A stretch of DNA of 14,510 nucleotides from Chitinophaga pinensis. GTDB lineage: Bacteria > Bacteroidota > Bacteroidia > UKL13-3. The stretch lies in assembly GCA_945876985.1 (NCBI GenBank), contig CAMCQX010000008.1, forward strand, positions 1-14,510, written 5' to 3'. Under the pieces are notes generated by a model, which was not told the DNA's origin, searched no databases, and worked only from the letters and a program-made list of their open reading frames with translations. Position 1 is the stretch's first letter, and each line of letters begins with the position of its first letter. Made by a program: the position numbers and the translations under genes. This document shows positions 7,877 to 14,510 of the stretch, one piece after another.

Positions 7877-8652
7877 TGGGACAAAAGGTAAATCCGATAG
7901 CATTACGTTTAGGAATAATTAGAGGCTGGGAAAGCAATTGGTTTGGAGGTAAGAATTTTGCTGAAAAACTAATAGAAGACGAAAAAATTAGAAAATATTT
8001 ACGTGCTCGTATAGTTAAAGCAGGTATGTCTAAAATTGTAATTGAGCGTACTATTAAACGTATTATAATTACTATTCATACTTCTCGCCCTGGCATTATT
8101 ATTGGTAAGGGTGGTACTGAAGTTGACAAAATCAAAGAAGAAATTAAAAAGCTAACTAAAAAAGATGTTGCTATTAATATCTTCGAAATTAAACGTCCTG
8201 AGTTAGATGCAGTTTTAGTAGGTGAGCAAATTGCTAGCCAAATTGAAGCTCGTGTATCATATAAAAGAGCGCTTAAAGGTGCCATACAAAATACCATGAA
8301 AATGGGTGCTGAAGGTATCAAAGTAATGATTAGTGGTCGTTTAGGTGGAGCAGAAATGGCTCGTTCTGAATCTTATAAAGAAGGAAGAACTCCATTACAC
8401 ACTTTACGTGCTGACATTGATTATACAATTGCTGAAGCATTAACTGTATATGGAAAAATTGGTATTAAAGTTTGGATCTGTAAAGGTGAAATTTATGGTA
8501 AAAGAGATTTATCTCCTAATCAAGGTGTAGCGGAAGTAAAAGGTCAAAACCAACGTCCAGATAGAAGAGGTGATAGAAGAGACGACAGAAGAGACAGTCG
8601 TGGTGGTGCTGGAAAAGCTGGTGATAGAAAACCAAGAAGAGAAAGTAAATAA
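7876..8652 (+). CDS. rpsC: 30S ribosomal protein S3 with charged C-terminal tail
   Basis: S3 sits at the mRNA entry tunnel and contributes to helicase activity and initiation fidelity. The 258 residues comprise an N-terminal part beginning [13 protein letters not shown], a KH type II domain with the GIIIGKGG loop at 73-80, and the C-terminal S3 domain with [30 protein letters not shown] (155-184). After about residue 222 the sequence becomes an Arg/Asp/Gly-rich tail ([16 protein letters not shown]) ending at RRESK. The tail is likely disordered; similar charged tails are frequent in S3 of this phylum. It overlaps rplV by one base. Confidence 0.98.
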   Translation: MGQKVNPIALRLGIIRGWESNWFGGKNFAEKLIEDEKIRKYLRARIVKAGMSKIVIERTIKRIIITIHTSRPGIIIGKGGTEVDKIKEEIKKLTKKDVAINIFEIKRPELDAVLVGEQIASQIEARVSYKRALKGAIQNTMKMGAEGIKVMISGRLGGAEMARSESYKEGRTPLHTLRADIDYTIAEALTVYGKIGIKVWICKGEIYGKRDLSPNQGVAEVKGQNQRPDRRGDRRDDRRDSRGGAGKAGDRKPRRESK

Positions 8653-8687
8653 ATTAGTTTTATCAATATTAATAAATAACTGTAAAA

Positions 8688-9110
8688 ATGTTACAGCCTA
8701 AAAAAACAAAATTTAGAAAACAACAAAAAGGTAAAGTTAAAGGTAATGCCTCTAGAGGATTTACTGTTGCCTTTGGGTCATTTGGTTTAAAAGCACTTGA
8801 TACTTGTTTTTTAACGTCTAAACAGATTGAAGCTGCTCGTGTTGCTTTAAATCGTTTCATGAAAAGAGAAGGTCAAGTTTGGATTAGAGTTTTCCCTGAT
8901 AAGCCAATGACTAGAAAACCTGCAGAGGTTCGTATGGGAAAAGGAAAAGGAGCTCCTGAATTTTGGGTAGCTGTTTGTAAACCAGGAACAATAATTTTTG
9001 AAGCTGAAGGTGTACCAATGGAAACTGCTAAGGAAGCAATGCGTTTAGCATCTCAAAAATTACCAGTTGTTACTAAATTTATTGTTAAACCAGATTATAA
9101 CGGAAACTAG
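8688..9110 (+). CDS. rplP: 50S ribosomal protein L16
   Basis: L16 helps shape the A-site and is a late 50S assembly protein. The 140 residues begin [16 protein letters not shown] and contain [32 protein letters not shown] (65-96). R82 corresponds to the arginine that is hydroxylated in E. coli. The 35-base gap before it (8653-8687) is A/T-rich and shows no promoter or stem. It ends two bases before rpmC. Confidence 0.97.
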   Translation: MLQPKKTKFRKQQKGKVKGNASRGFTVAFGSFGLKALDTCFLTSKQIEAARVALNRFMKREGQVWIRVFPDKPMTRKPAEVRMGKGKGAPEFWVAVCKPGTIIFEAEGVPMETAKEAMRLASQKLPVVTKFIVKPDYNGN

Positions 9111-9112
9111 TT

Positions 9113-9310
9113 ATGAATAATAAAGAAATTAAAGAATTATCGGAAAAAGAATTGAATATTGCTTTTAAAGATGAAAAGTTAAATTTAACAAAAATGACTC
9201 TTCAAAATGCTGTATCTCCAATTGAAAATCCCAAATTAATAAACGAAAGCAAAAAAACTATTGCACGAATTCTTACTGAAAAAAGAGCTCGTCAATTAGC
9301 AACTGCTTAA
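9113..9310 (+). CDS. rpmC: 50S ribosomal protein L29
   Basis: L29 is a small two-helix protein next to L23 at the tunnel exit. The 65 residues begin with EIKELSEKELNIAFKDEKLNLTKMTLQNAVSPIENPKLI and end KKTIARILTEKRARQLA, the standard L29 helix-turn-helix layout in its Bacteroidota form. The position between rplP and rpsQ is diagnostic for such a short, variable protein. Confidence 0.94.
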   Translation: MNNKEIKELSEKELNIAFKDEKLNLTKMTLQNAVSPIENPKLINESKKTIARILTEKRARQLATA

Positions 9311-9325
9311 TATAACTGTAATAAA

Positions 9326-9595
9326 ATGGAAATAACAGCAGAAAACAGAAATTCACGTAAAGTTATAGTTGGGAAAGTAGTAAGCAACAAAATGCAAAAA
9401 ACAATTGTTGTTTCTGTAGAACGTAAAGTTATGCACCCAAAATACGGTAAATTTATAAAAATGACTTCTACTTTTAAAGCTCATGATGAGAACAACGAAA
9501 GTAGTATTAACGATATCGTAAAATTAATGGAAACAAGACCATTGAGTAAAGATAAGCGTTGGAGATTAGTAGAAATAGTAGAAAAAGCTAAATAA
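9326..9595 (+). CDS. rpsQ: 30S ribosomal protein S17
   Basis: S17 is a primary 16S binder in the 5' domain needed for early 30S assembly. The 89 residues are an OB fold with [15 protein letters not shown] (15-29), [19 protein letters not shown] and the C-terminal [17 protein letters not shown]. It starts 15 bases after rpmC and is separated from rplN by a single base. Confidence 0.97.
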   Translation: MEITAENRNSRKVIVGKVVSNKMQKTIVVSVERKVMHPKYGKFIKMTSTFKAHDENNESSINDIVKLMETRPLSKDKRWRLVEIVEKAK

Positions 9596-9596
9596 A

Positions 9597-9965
9597 ATGA
9601 TACAACAAGAATCAAGACTAAAAGTAGCCGATAACAGTGGAGCTCGCGAGGTATTATGTATCCGAGTTCTTGGAGGTACTGGAAGAAGATATGCTTCTGT
9701 AGGCGATAAAATTGTCGTAACAGTAAAATCAGCTTTGCCTTCTGGTGGAGTTAAAAAAAGTGCAGTTTCAAAAGCTGTTGTTGTTAGAACAAAAAAAGAA
9801 ATTCGCAGAGCCGATGGTTCTTATATTCGTTTTGACGATAATGCATGTGTATTATTAAATGCTCAAGATGAACCTCGTGCTACTCGTATTTTTGGCCCTG
9901 TAGCCCGTGAATTAAGAGAAAAACAATTCATGAAAATCGTTTCATTAGCACCGGAGGTATTATAA
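9597..9965 (+). CDS. rplN: 50S ribosomal protein L14
   Basis: L14 lies at the subunit interface and forms an intersubunit bridge with L19; it is also the docking site of the silencing factor RsfS. At 122 residues it has the exact family length. It shows [27 protein letters not shown] (1-27), the conserved [17 protein letters not shown] and the terminal [26 protein letters not shown]. The codons for its last residues contain a GGAGGT that could serve as the ribosome binding site of rplX. Confidence 0.97.
   Translation: MIQQESRLKVADNSGAREVLCIRVLGGTGRRYASVGDKIVVTVKSALPSGGVKKSAVSKAVVVRTKKEIRRADGSYIRFDDNACVLLNAQDEPRATRIFGPVARELREKQFMKIVSLAPEVL
9953..9958 (+). promoter_or_regulatory. Shine-Dalgarno-like GGAGGT before rplX
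   Basis: GGAGGT at 9953-9958 leaves nine bases before the rplX ATG at 9968. It is encoded inside the final Pro-Glu-Val codons of rplN, so it may reflect protein conservation as much as ribosome binding. Most genes in this window have nothing like it. Confidence 0.45.
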
Positions 9966-9967
9966 TC

Positions 9968-10312
9968 ATGGAAAAGAAACAAAAAGTAAAAATTAAATTA
10001 CGCGTTAAAAAAGATGATCGCGTAAAAATAATTGCAGGTGATGATAAAGGCAAAACTGGTAAAGTATTAGAAATTATTACTGATACTAATAGAGCTATTG
10101 TAGAGGGAATTAACATTGTTAGTCGTCATACAAAGCCTAATGCTCAAAATCAACAAGGTGGTATTATCAAAAAAGAAGCACCTATTCATATTAGCAATTT
10201 AGCTGTTTTAGACAAAAATGAAGTAGCTACTAAAGTTGGTCGTATGAAAAATGAAGAAGGCAAAACTGTTAGATTTTCAAAAAAATCGGAAAATAAAGAT
10301 ATAATTAATTAA
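9968..10312 (+). CDS. rplX: 50S ribosomal protein L24
   Basis: L24 initiates 50S assembly by binding the 5' region of 23S rRNA. The 114 residues contain a KOW motif ([20 protein letters not shown], 17-36) and the [36 protein letters not shown] segment that follows it in the family. The N-terminus carries a lysine-rich extension of about 12 residues ahead of the KOW motif. Confidence 0.96.
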   Translation: MEKKQKVKIKLRVKKDDRVKIIAGDDKGKTGKVLEIITDTNRAIVEGINIVSRHTKPNAQNQQGGIIKKEAPIHISNLAVLDKNEVATKVGRMKNEEGKTVRFSKKSENKDIIN

Positions 10313-10316
10313 TAAC

Positions 10317-10880
10317 ATGACTACAACATACATTCCTAGATTAAAACTTGACTATGATGCAAAAATAAAACCTGCAATGATAGAAAAGTTTGGCTATAAA
10401 AATGTAATGCAAGTACCCAAATTACTTAAAATTTGTTTAAACCAAGGTGTTGGTGCTGCAGTATCAGATAAGAAAATAATTGACCAAGCTTTGCTTGAAA
10501 TGACAACTATTAGTGGTCAAAAAGCAGTTGGTACAAAATCTAAGAAAGATATTTCTAACTTTAAATTACGTAAAAACGTTCCTATTGGTGCTCGTGTTAC
10601 GTTAAGAGGAGAAAGAATGTATGAATTTTTAGATAGATTAATTGCTGTGTCTTTACCTCGTGTTAGAGATTTTGCTGGATTAAATGATAAAGGTTTTGAT
10701 GGTCGTGGTAATTATACTATGGGTATTACAGAACAAATTATTTTCCCTGAAATAGTAATTGAAAAAGTGAGTAGAATTAATGGTATGGATATTACTTTTG
10801 TAACTACTGCTCCAACTGATGAAGAATGTCTTTCATTGTTGAAAGAATTTGGTTTACCTTTCAAAAATCAAAATAAATAA
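10317..10880 (+). CDS. rplE: 50S ribosomal protein L5
   Basis: L5 binds 5S rRNA and forms part of the central protuberance. The 187 residues hold the family blocks [55 protein letters not shown] and the C-terminal [19 protein letters not shown]. In E. coli the S8 feedback site covers the start of rplE. The four-base gap before this gene (10313-10316) and its first codons show no such stem; the matching structure here is before rpsH. Confidence 0.97.
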   Translation: MTTTYIPRLKLDYDAKIKPAMIEKFGYKNVMQVPKLLKICLNQGVGAAVSDKKIIDQALLEMTTISGQKAVGTKSKKDISNFKLRKNVPIGARVTLRGERMYEFLDRLIAVSLPRVRDFAGLNDKGFDGRGNYTMGITEQIIFPEIVIEKVSRINGMDITFVTTAPTDEECLSLLKEFGLPFKNQNK

Positions 10881-10887
10881 TTAAGTT

Positions 10888-11157
10888 ATGGCTAAAGAAT
10901 CAGTAAAAGCTCGTCAACGTAAAAGAGAAAAGTTAAACGCTCAATTCGCAGATAGACGCAAAGCTCTTAAAGAAGCGGGTGACTATGTAGGTTTACAAAA
11001 ATTACCTCGTAACTCATCATCAGTTCGTTTACATAATAGATGTAAATTAACAGGTAGACCAAAAGGTTACATGAGTGATTTCGGTATTTGTCGTAATCAA
11101 TTTCGTGAACTAGCTTCAATGGGTAAAATACCAGGAGTGACTAAAGCTTCGTGGTAA
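10888..11157 (+). CDS. rpsN: 30S ribosomal protein S14, zinc-free long form
   Basis: S14 is a head protein of the 30S subunit. The 89 residues are the long form: the [52 protein letters not shown] block is complete. The two CxxC pairs of the short zinc-binding form are absent, with only isolated cysteines in NRCKL and GICR. This indicates no structural zinc. It ends a run of tightly spaced genes; the following 123-base gap (11158-11280) contains a new promoter and a leader structure. Confidence 0.97.
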   Translation: MAKESVKARQRKREKLNAQFADRRKALKEAGDYVGLQKLPRNSSSVRLHNRCKLTGRPKGYMSDFGICRNQFRELASMGKIPGVTKASW

Positions 11158-11171
11158 TTAAAAAAATAAAT

Positions 11172-11202
11172 TTGCTTAAGGTGTATAAATTAATTATATT
11201 TG
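11172..11202 (+). promoter_or_regulatory. Internal promoter driving rpsH and downstream genes
   Basis: TTG at 11172-11174, 20 bases, then a perfect TAnnTTTG (TATATTTG) at 11195-11202, followed by CACCCC. The -7 box and first transcribed bases are the same as at P1 (TATATTTGCACCCC in both). The start should be near 11206-11210, giving a leader of about 70 bases. It lies wholly in the rpsN-rpsH gap and begins 14 bases past the rpsN stop. Confidence 0.85.
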
Positions 11203-11226
11203 CACCCCTTATAAATTTTAACAACA

Positions 11227-11265
11227 CTTAGTTAGTAAGAGTGCCTTTGGCTTACTGCTAACAAG
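11227..11265 (+). promoter_or_regulatory. Candidate S8-binding stem-loop (16S helix 21 mimic) in the rpsH leader
   Basis: The RNA folds as a lower stem GUUAGU (11231-11236) with GCUAAC (11257-11262), extended by CUU/AAG (11227-11229 with 11263-11265) past a bulged A. Above it lies an asymmetric core, AAG (11237-11239) opposite UACU (11253-11256), capped by AG/CU pairs and a GC-containing loop. In 16S rRNA the S8 core is A595-A596-G597 opposite U641-A642-C643-U644, with closing pairs 598-640 and 599-639 above and a stem beginning 594-645 below. All seven core bases match. Pair 594-645 is U-G in both RNAs, while 598-640 and 599-639 differ in sequence but stay paired. It ends 15 bases before the ATG of rpsH, the S8 gene. 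Binding and repression are inferred. Confidence 0.78.
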
Positions 11266-11280
11266 TATAACAATTAAATA

Positions 11281-11679
11281 ATGACAGATCCAATATCAGA
11301 TTACCTAACAAGGTTGCGTAATGCTATCAAAGCGAATCATCGCATTGTAGAAATTCCTGCATCAAATCTTAAAAAAGAAATAACCAAAGTTCTATTTGAA
11401 AATGGTTATATTCTAAACTACAAATTTGAAGATGTAGTAAATCATCAAGGTTCAATAAAAATTGCCTTAAAATATCACCCTATTTCTAAATCATCAGCTA
11501 TTAAAAAATTGGACAGAATTAGTCGTCCAGGTTTAAGAAGATATACCGGAACTGATAATATGCCTAGAGTTATAAATGGGTTAGGTATTGCAGTTTTAAC
11601 TACTTCTAAAGGAGTAATGACTGATAAAGAAGCTAGAAAATTAAACGTTGGTGGCGAAGTATTATGTTATATTTATTAA
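11281..11679 (+). CDS. rpsH: 30S ribosomal protein S8
   Basis: S8 binds the central domain of 16S rRNA at helix 21 and is essential for platform assembly; in E. coli it is the translational repressor of the spc operon. The 132 residues begin TDPISDYLTRLRNAI and end with NGLGIAVLTTSKGVMTDKEARKLNVGGEVLCYIY (99-132), the conserved RNA-binding C-terminal part. The usual STSKG appears here as TTSKG (107-111), a mild change. It has its own promoter and a leader that copies its rRNA target, so it is probably autoregulated together with rplF, rplR and the genes beyond. Confidence 0.98.
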   Translation: MTDPISDYLTRLRNAIKANHRIVEIPASNLKKEITKVLFENGYILNYKFEDVVNHQGSIKIALKYHPISKSSAIKKLDRISRPGLRRYTGTDNMPRVINGLGIAVLTTSKGVMTDKEARKLNVGGEVLCYIY

Positions 11680-11684
11680 TCAAT

Positions 11685-11690
11685 AAGGAG
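11685..11690 (+). promoter_or_regulatory. Strong Shine-Dalgarno sequence of rplF
   Basis: AAGGAG at 11685-11690 leaves nine bases before the rplF ATG at 11700. It lies entirely in the 20-base gap after rpsH, so it is not constrained by coding sequence. It is the clearest such site in the window; nearly all other genes here start without one. Confidence 0.65.
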
Positions 11691-11699
11691 AACAATTAA

Positions 11700-12254
11700 A
11701 TGTCACGTATAGGAAAAGCCCCAATAAAATTGCCAGCTGGTGTTGATTTTAAAATTAACAGCAACAATTTAGTTTCCATTAAAGGACCTAAAGGCGAATT
11801 GCATCAACAAATTGATGCCGATATTACAGTAACTTTAACTGATAGTGAAATATTAGTTACTAGACCTACTGATCACAAAAGACATAGAGCATTACATGGT
11901 TTATACAGATCACTAATTAATAATATGATTGTTGGAGTAACCGCTGGTTACATCAAACGTCAAGAATTAGTTGGTGTTGGTTTTAAAGCTACTAATGAAG
12001 GTAATATTTTAGATTTAATTCTTGGTTTTTCACATCATATTTATTTTGAAATACCAAAAGAAATTACAATTAAAACTGAAACTGAAAAAGGTAAGAACCC
12101 AATCATTACCTTAGAAAGTGCCGATAAACAATTGATTGGTCAAGTAGCTGCAAAAATTCGTGCACTAAGAGCTCCTGAACCTTACAAAGGCAAAGGTATC
12201 AAGTTTGTTGGTGAAGTTCTTAGAAGAAAAGCGGGTAAAACAGCATCTAAATAA
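11700..12254 (+). CDS. rplF: 50S ribosomal protein L6
   Basis: L6 lies near the GTPase-associated centre and the sarcin-ricin loop. The 184 residues show MSRIGKAPIKLPAGV (1-15), the LHGLYRSLINNMIVGVTAGY segment and the signature near the C-terminus, RAPEPYKGKGIKFVGEVLRRKAGK. It has an unusually good Shine-Dalgarno sequence for this genome. Eight bases separate it from rplR. Confidence 0.97.
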   Translation: MSRIGKAPIKLPAGVDFKINSNNLVSIKGPKGELHQQIDADITVTLTDSEILVTRPTDHKRHRALHGLYRSLINNMIVGVTAGYIKRQELVGVGFKATNEGNILDLILGFSHHIYFEIPKEITIKTETEKGKNPIITLESADKQLIGQVAAKIRALRAPEPYKGKGIKFVGEVLRRKAGKTASK

Positions 12255-12262
12255 TATAATTA

Positions 12263-12610
12263 ATGGCAACCAAAAAAGAATTACGCAGAATTAGAGTAAA
12301 AAAAGGAATACGTGGTCGTATTAAAGGTACTACTCAAAAACCTCGCTTATCTGTTTTTAGAAGTAATAAAGCTATTTATGCTCAAATTATTGATGATATT
12401 ACTGGTAAAACTTTAGTATCATCTTCTTCTAGAGCAATAACTGAAAATATTTGTAAAGTAGAATTATCCAGTATAGTTGGTAAAGATTTAGCTCAAAAAG
12501 CAATAGCTTCAGGAATTAGTGAAGTAGTTTTTGACAGAAATGGATATTTATACCATGGACGTATCAAAAGCTTAGCTGATGGTGCTAGAGAAGGAGGTTT
12601 GAAATTTTAA
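12263..12610 (+). CDS. rplR: 50S ribosomal protein L18
   Basis: L18 binds 5S rRNA in the central protuberance alongside L5. The 115 residues begin with a lysine- and arginine-rich segment (KKELRRIRVKKGIRGRIKGT), then the core KPRLSVFRSNKAIYAQIIDD and the C-terminal VVFDRNGYLYHGRIKSLADGAREGGLKF. It is followed by the second largest gap inside the ribosomal cluster (57 bases), which holds an inverted repeat. Confidence 0.97.
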   Translation: MATKKELRRIRVKKGIRGRIKGTTQKPRLSVFRSNKAIYAQIIDDITGKTLVSSSSRAITENICKVELSSIVGKDLAQKAIASGISEVVFDRNGYLYHGRIKSLADGAREGGLKF

Positions 12611-12623
12611 ATTGCTTTTATAT

Positions 12624-12656
12624 TTTTATTTTGAATTTATTCAATGTAAAATAAAA
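12624..12656 (+). repeat. Inverted repeat in the rplR-rpsE gap
   Basis: TTTTATTTT at 12624-12632 is perfectly complementary to AAAATAAAA at 12648-12656, with a 15-base spacer. Inside it TTGAA can pair with TTCAA around a TTTA loop as an alternative inner stem. The arms lack G and C and no T run follows, so it is a poor terminator. It begins 13 bases after the rplR stop and ends 11 bases before the rpsE ATG. No TAnnTTTG promoter is present in the gap. It could be an RNA processing or stability element, or chance in A/T-rich sequence. Confidence 0.45.
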
Positions 12657-12667
12657 CAATAAATATT

Positions 12668-13192
12668 ATGTCTACAGAAAATATAAAAAGAGTAAAATCA
12701 AGCGAAATCGAGCTTAAAGAAAGAGTAGTTTCAATTAACCGTGTAGCGAAAGTTACAAAAGGTGGACGTACTTTTAGCTTTTCCGCTTTAGTTGTTGTTG
12801 GAGATGGAAATGGTGTAATTGGATACGGTTTAGGTAAAGCTAACGAAGTAACTGATTCTATTAGAAAAGGTGTTGAAGATGCTAAAAAGAATTTATTAAA
12901 AGTTCCCGTTCTTAAAGGTACTATTCCTCACGAACAAACTGGTAAATACGGTGGAGGAAGAGTATTCTTAAAACCTGCTGCTCATGGAACTGGTGTTATT
13001 GCAGGTGGTGCAATGAGAGCTGTTTTAGAAAGTGCTGGTGTTACAGATGTACTTGCTAAATCTAAAGGATCATCTAATCCTCACAATGTGGTAAAAGCTA
13101 CGGTTGATGCTTTATTGAATATGCGTGATGCTTATACAATTGCTAATACTCGTGGTATTTCAATGAAGAGAGTATTTAACGGAGGAGAATAA
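12668..13192 (+). CDS. rpsE: 30S ribosomal protein S5
   Basis: S5 lies at the mRNA entry side with S3 and S4 and affects decoding accuracy. The 174 residues show the double-stranded RNA-binding type N-terminal domain ([47 protein letters not shown], 15-61), with the loop where spectinomycin-resistance changes occur unaltered. They also hold the C-terminal [37 protein letters not shown]. It precedes rpmD by four bases. Confidence 0.98.
   Translation: MSTENIKRVKSSEIELKERVVSINRVAKVTKGGRTFSFSALVVVGDGNGVIGYGLGKANEVTDSIRKGVEDAKKNLLKVPVLKGTIPHEQTGKYGGGRVFLKPAAHGTGVIAGGAMRAVLESAGVTDVLAKSKGSSNPHNVVKATVDALLNMRDAYTIANTRGISMKRVFNGGE
13181..13185 (+). promoter_or_regulatory. Shine-Dalgarno-like GGAGG before rpmD
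   Basis: GGAGG at 13181-13185 lies 11 bases before the rpmD ATG at 13197, inside the final Gly-Gly-Glu codons of rpsE. The distance is slightly long, but an overlapping GGAG shifted three bases would improve it. It may be coding constraint only. Confidence 0.4.
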
Positions 13193-13196
13193 AATA

Positions 13197-13376
13197 ATGG
13201 CCATAGTAAAAATTACATACATAAAAAGTATTATTGATAGACCAGAAAATCAAAAGCGTACAATAAAAGCTTTAGGTTTTTCTAAACTTAACCAATCACG
13301 TGAAGTTGAAGGCACACCTGCTGTATTAGGTATGATCAATAAAGTTGCTCATTTGTTAAAAGTTGAAAACGTTTAA
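13197..13376 (+). CDS. rpmD: 50S ribosomal protein L30
   Basis: L30 is a small peripheral 50S protein. I translated 59 residues from the ATG at 13197 to the TAA at 13374-13376: MAIVKITYIKSIIDRPENQK, then RTIKALGFSKLNQSREVEGT, then PAVLGMINKVAHLLKVENV. These show the L30 pattern: K-I-T-x-I-K-S at the N-terminus, the R-P-x-x-Q-K-x-T-I-x-A-L-G-F helix, and the G-M-I-N-K-V-x-H-L-L-x-V end. The place between rpsE and rplO confirms it. It is easily missed because of its size. Confidence 0.96.
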   Translation: MAIVKITYIKSIIDRPENQKRTIKALGFSKLNQSREVEGTPAVLGMINKVAHLLKVENV

Positions 13377-13388
13377 ATACATAAATTT

Positions 13389-13838
13389 ATGAATTTACAT
13401 AATTTAAAGCCAGCAGCTGGTTCAATAAAAAAAGAAGGAAAAAGAATAGGTAGAGGAGAAGGAAGTGGAAAAGGTGGAACTGCAGCTCGTGGTAATAAAG
13501 GTGCCGGCTCTAGAAGTGGTACAAGTACAAAAAGAGGTTTTGAAGGTGGTCAAATGCCATTATATAGACGTTTACCTAAAGTAGGTTTTAAAAATTTCAA
13601 TAGAGTAGAATACGTAGGTATTAATCTTGATAAATTACAACTTATTGCAACTGAAAAGAATTTGAAATCAATTGATTTTGACATATTAGTTGCTAATGGT
13701 GTTGTAAGTAAAAATGGCCTTGTTAAAATATTAGGTAGAGGTGAAATTAATATTGCTTTAGATATTAAAGCACATGCTTTTTCTGCTTCAGCTCAAAAAG
13801 CGATAGAAGCAATTGGAGGTTCAATAGCTAAAATTTAA
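13389..13838 (+). CDS. rplO: 50S ribosomal protein L15
   Basis: L15 is a late-binding 50S protein with a long extended N-terminal part threading into the rRNA. The 149 residues begin MNLHNLKPAAGS. A Gly/Arg/Lys-rich extended segment follows (KRIGRGEGSGKGGTAARGNKGAGSRSG, about 18-44), then the FEGGQMPLYRRLPKVGFKN motif and the C-terminal signature VKILGRGEINIALDIKAHAFSASAQKAIEAIGG. It lies 12 bases after rpmD and three before secY, the standard spc order. Confidence 0.97.
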   Translation: MNLHNLKPAAGSIKKEGKRIGRGEGSGKGGTAARGNKGAGSRSGTSTKRGFEGGQMPLYRRLPKVGFKNFNRVEYVGINLDKLQLIATEKNLKSIDFDILVANGVVSKNGLVKILGRGEINIALDIKAHAFSASAQKAIEAIGGSIAKI

Positions 13839-13841
13839 TAT

Positions 13842-14510
13842 ATGAAAAAACTTTTTGATACTTTAAAAAACATTTGGAAAATTGATGATTTAAGATACAA
13901 ACTTCAAATCACATTTTGGCTGTTGTTAGTATATAGAATTGGTAGCTACGTAACTTTACCTGGCATTGATCCTAATTTACTTGACACTACTCAAGCAGAT
14001 GGTGGATTATTTGGTATCATTAATATGTTTGCTGGTGGAGCATTTGGTAGAGCTTCTATTTTTGCTTTAGGTATAATGCCTTATATTAGTGCATCAATTG
14101 TTGTTCAGTTATTATCATTGGCTTTACCTTCATTTCAAAGAATGCAGAAAGAAGGAGAAGATGGTAGAAGAAAAATCAACCAAATTACTCGTTATTTAAC
14201 AATTGCAATTACTGTTGTTCAATCATATGGTTTTGTTATAAACTTAAAAAACAATAATCCTCTTGCGATTATTTCACCTGATGTTTTATCAGACTTTATG
14301 TTCACATTTAGTTCTATGGTTATTTTAACTGCTAGTACTATGTTTGTAATGTGGTTAGGTGAAAGAATAACAGATAAAGGTATTGGTAATGGTATTTCAT
14401 TAATCATAATGATTGGAATTATTGCACGATTACCTATTGCATTTTGGGATGAATTTAATTTCAAATTGTCTACTGGTGGTGGAGGTTTAGTAATATTCGT
14501 AATTGAATTA
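13842..14510 (+). CDS. secY: SecY, protein translocase channel subunit (3' end outside window)
   Basis: SecY is the pore of the SecYEG inner-membrane translocon. I translated 223 residues from the ATG at 13842 with no stop before the right edge, about half of a typical SecY. Visible are the amphipathic N-terminus (MKKLFDTLKNIWKI), a first membrane helix near 22-40, a plug-like Gly-rich region (55-72) and TM2 with FALGIMPYISASIVVQLL (74-91). The cytosolic loop MQKEGEDGRRKINQITRY comes next, then TM3 and TM4 near 117-135 and 152-172. The cytosolic ITDKGIGNGISLII motif (176-189) leads into TM5. It follows rplO by three bases, so it is co-expressed with the ribosomal genes, as in most bacteria. 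Confidence 0.97.
   Translation, partial: MKKLFDTLKNIWKIDDLRYKLQITFWLLLVYRIGSYVTLPGIDPNLLDTTQADGGLFGIINMFAGGAFGRASIFALGIMPYISASIVVQLLSLALPSFQRMQKEGEDGRRKINQITRYLTIAITVVQSYGFVINLKNNNPLAIISPDVLSDFMFTFSSMVILTASTMFVMWLGERITDKGIGNGISLIIMIGIIARLPIAFWDEFNFKLSTGGGGLVIFVIEL

Noticed and set aside
7465..10116. Minus-strand open frames opposite rplV, rpsC, rplP and rplX
   Set aside because: All are shadows of real ribosomal genes with no independent evidence of coding.
12611..12667. Promoter for rpsE in the A/T-rich gap
   Set aside because: A TATTTTG is present but the spacing inside the box is one base short of TAnnTTTG, and no properly placed TTG exists.
14219..14464. Minus-strand open frame of 81 codons inside secY
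   Set aside because: It is the antisense of membrane-helix codons; hydrophobicity is mirrored and there is no independent start signal.

Overview
The window is an AT-rich (roughly one third G+C by eye) stretch of bacterial chromosome, almost certainly from the phylum Bacteroidota. Three things point there. The promoters are of the TTG-N19/20-TAnnTTTG type used by the Bacteroidota primary sigma factor. Most start codons lack a Shine-Dalgarno sequence. Ribosomal genes run directly rpsL-rpsG-fusA-rpsJ with no tuf gene between fusA and rpsJ. I cannot fix the class or genus from this window.

Layout. Positions 1-1156 are unrelated upstream genes on the + strand: the last 53 codons of an unidentified protein, a Bcp/PrxQ-type peroxiredoxin, and a small TerB-like protein with its own candidate promoter, closed by a strong intrinsic terminator (1128-1154). 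From 1218 to the right edge is one continuous same-strand cluster: rpsL, rpsG, fusA, rpsJ, rplC, rplD, rplW, rplB, rpsS, rplV, rpsC, rplP, rpmC, rpsQ, rplN, rplX, rplE, rpsN, rpsH, rplF, rplR, rpsE, rpmD, rplO and the first half of secY. It is the str, S10 and spc operons joined end to end. All products are full length with family motifs intact; rpmD (59 codons) is short but real. secY runs off the end.

Regulation is the interesting part. Transcription seems to enter at three textbook promoters: P1 (1218-1247) and P2 (1365-1394) before rpsL, and an internal promoter (11172-11202) before rpsH. P1 and the rpsH promoter share the same -7 box and the same C-rich start (GCACCCC). Each drives a structured leader. 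The rpsH leader folds into a close copy of the S8-binding core of 16S rRNA helix 21 (AAG opposite UACU, flanked by perfect stems) just upstream of the gene for S8 itself. The leader between P1 and P2 resembles, in order, 16S rRNA around E. coli positions 924-973 and 1341-1350. That is part of the S7-binding region, and S7 is the second gene of the transcript. The S8 case is strong and the S7 case is suggestive. Together they suggest that this lineage places rRNA-mimic feedback sites in promoter-proximal leaders, not at the internal junctions used in E. coli.

I see no mobile elements, CRISPR arrays, tRNA or rRNA genes, or broken genes in the window.
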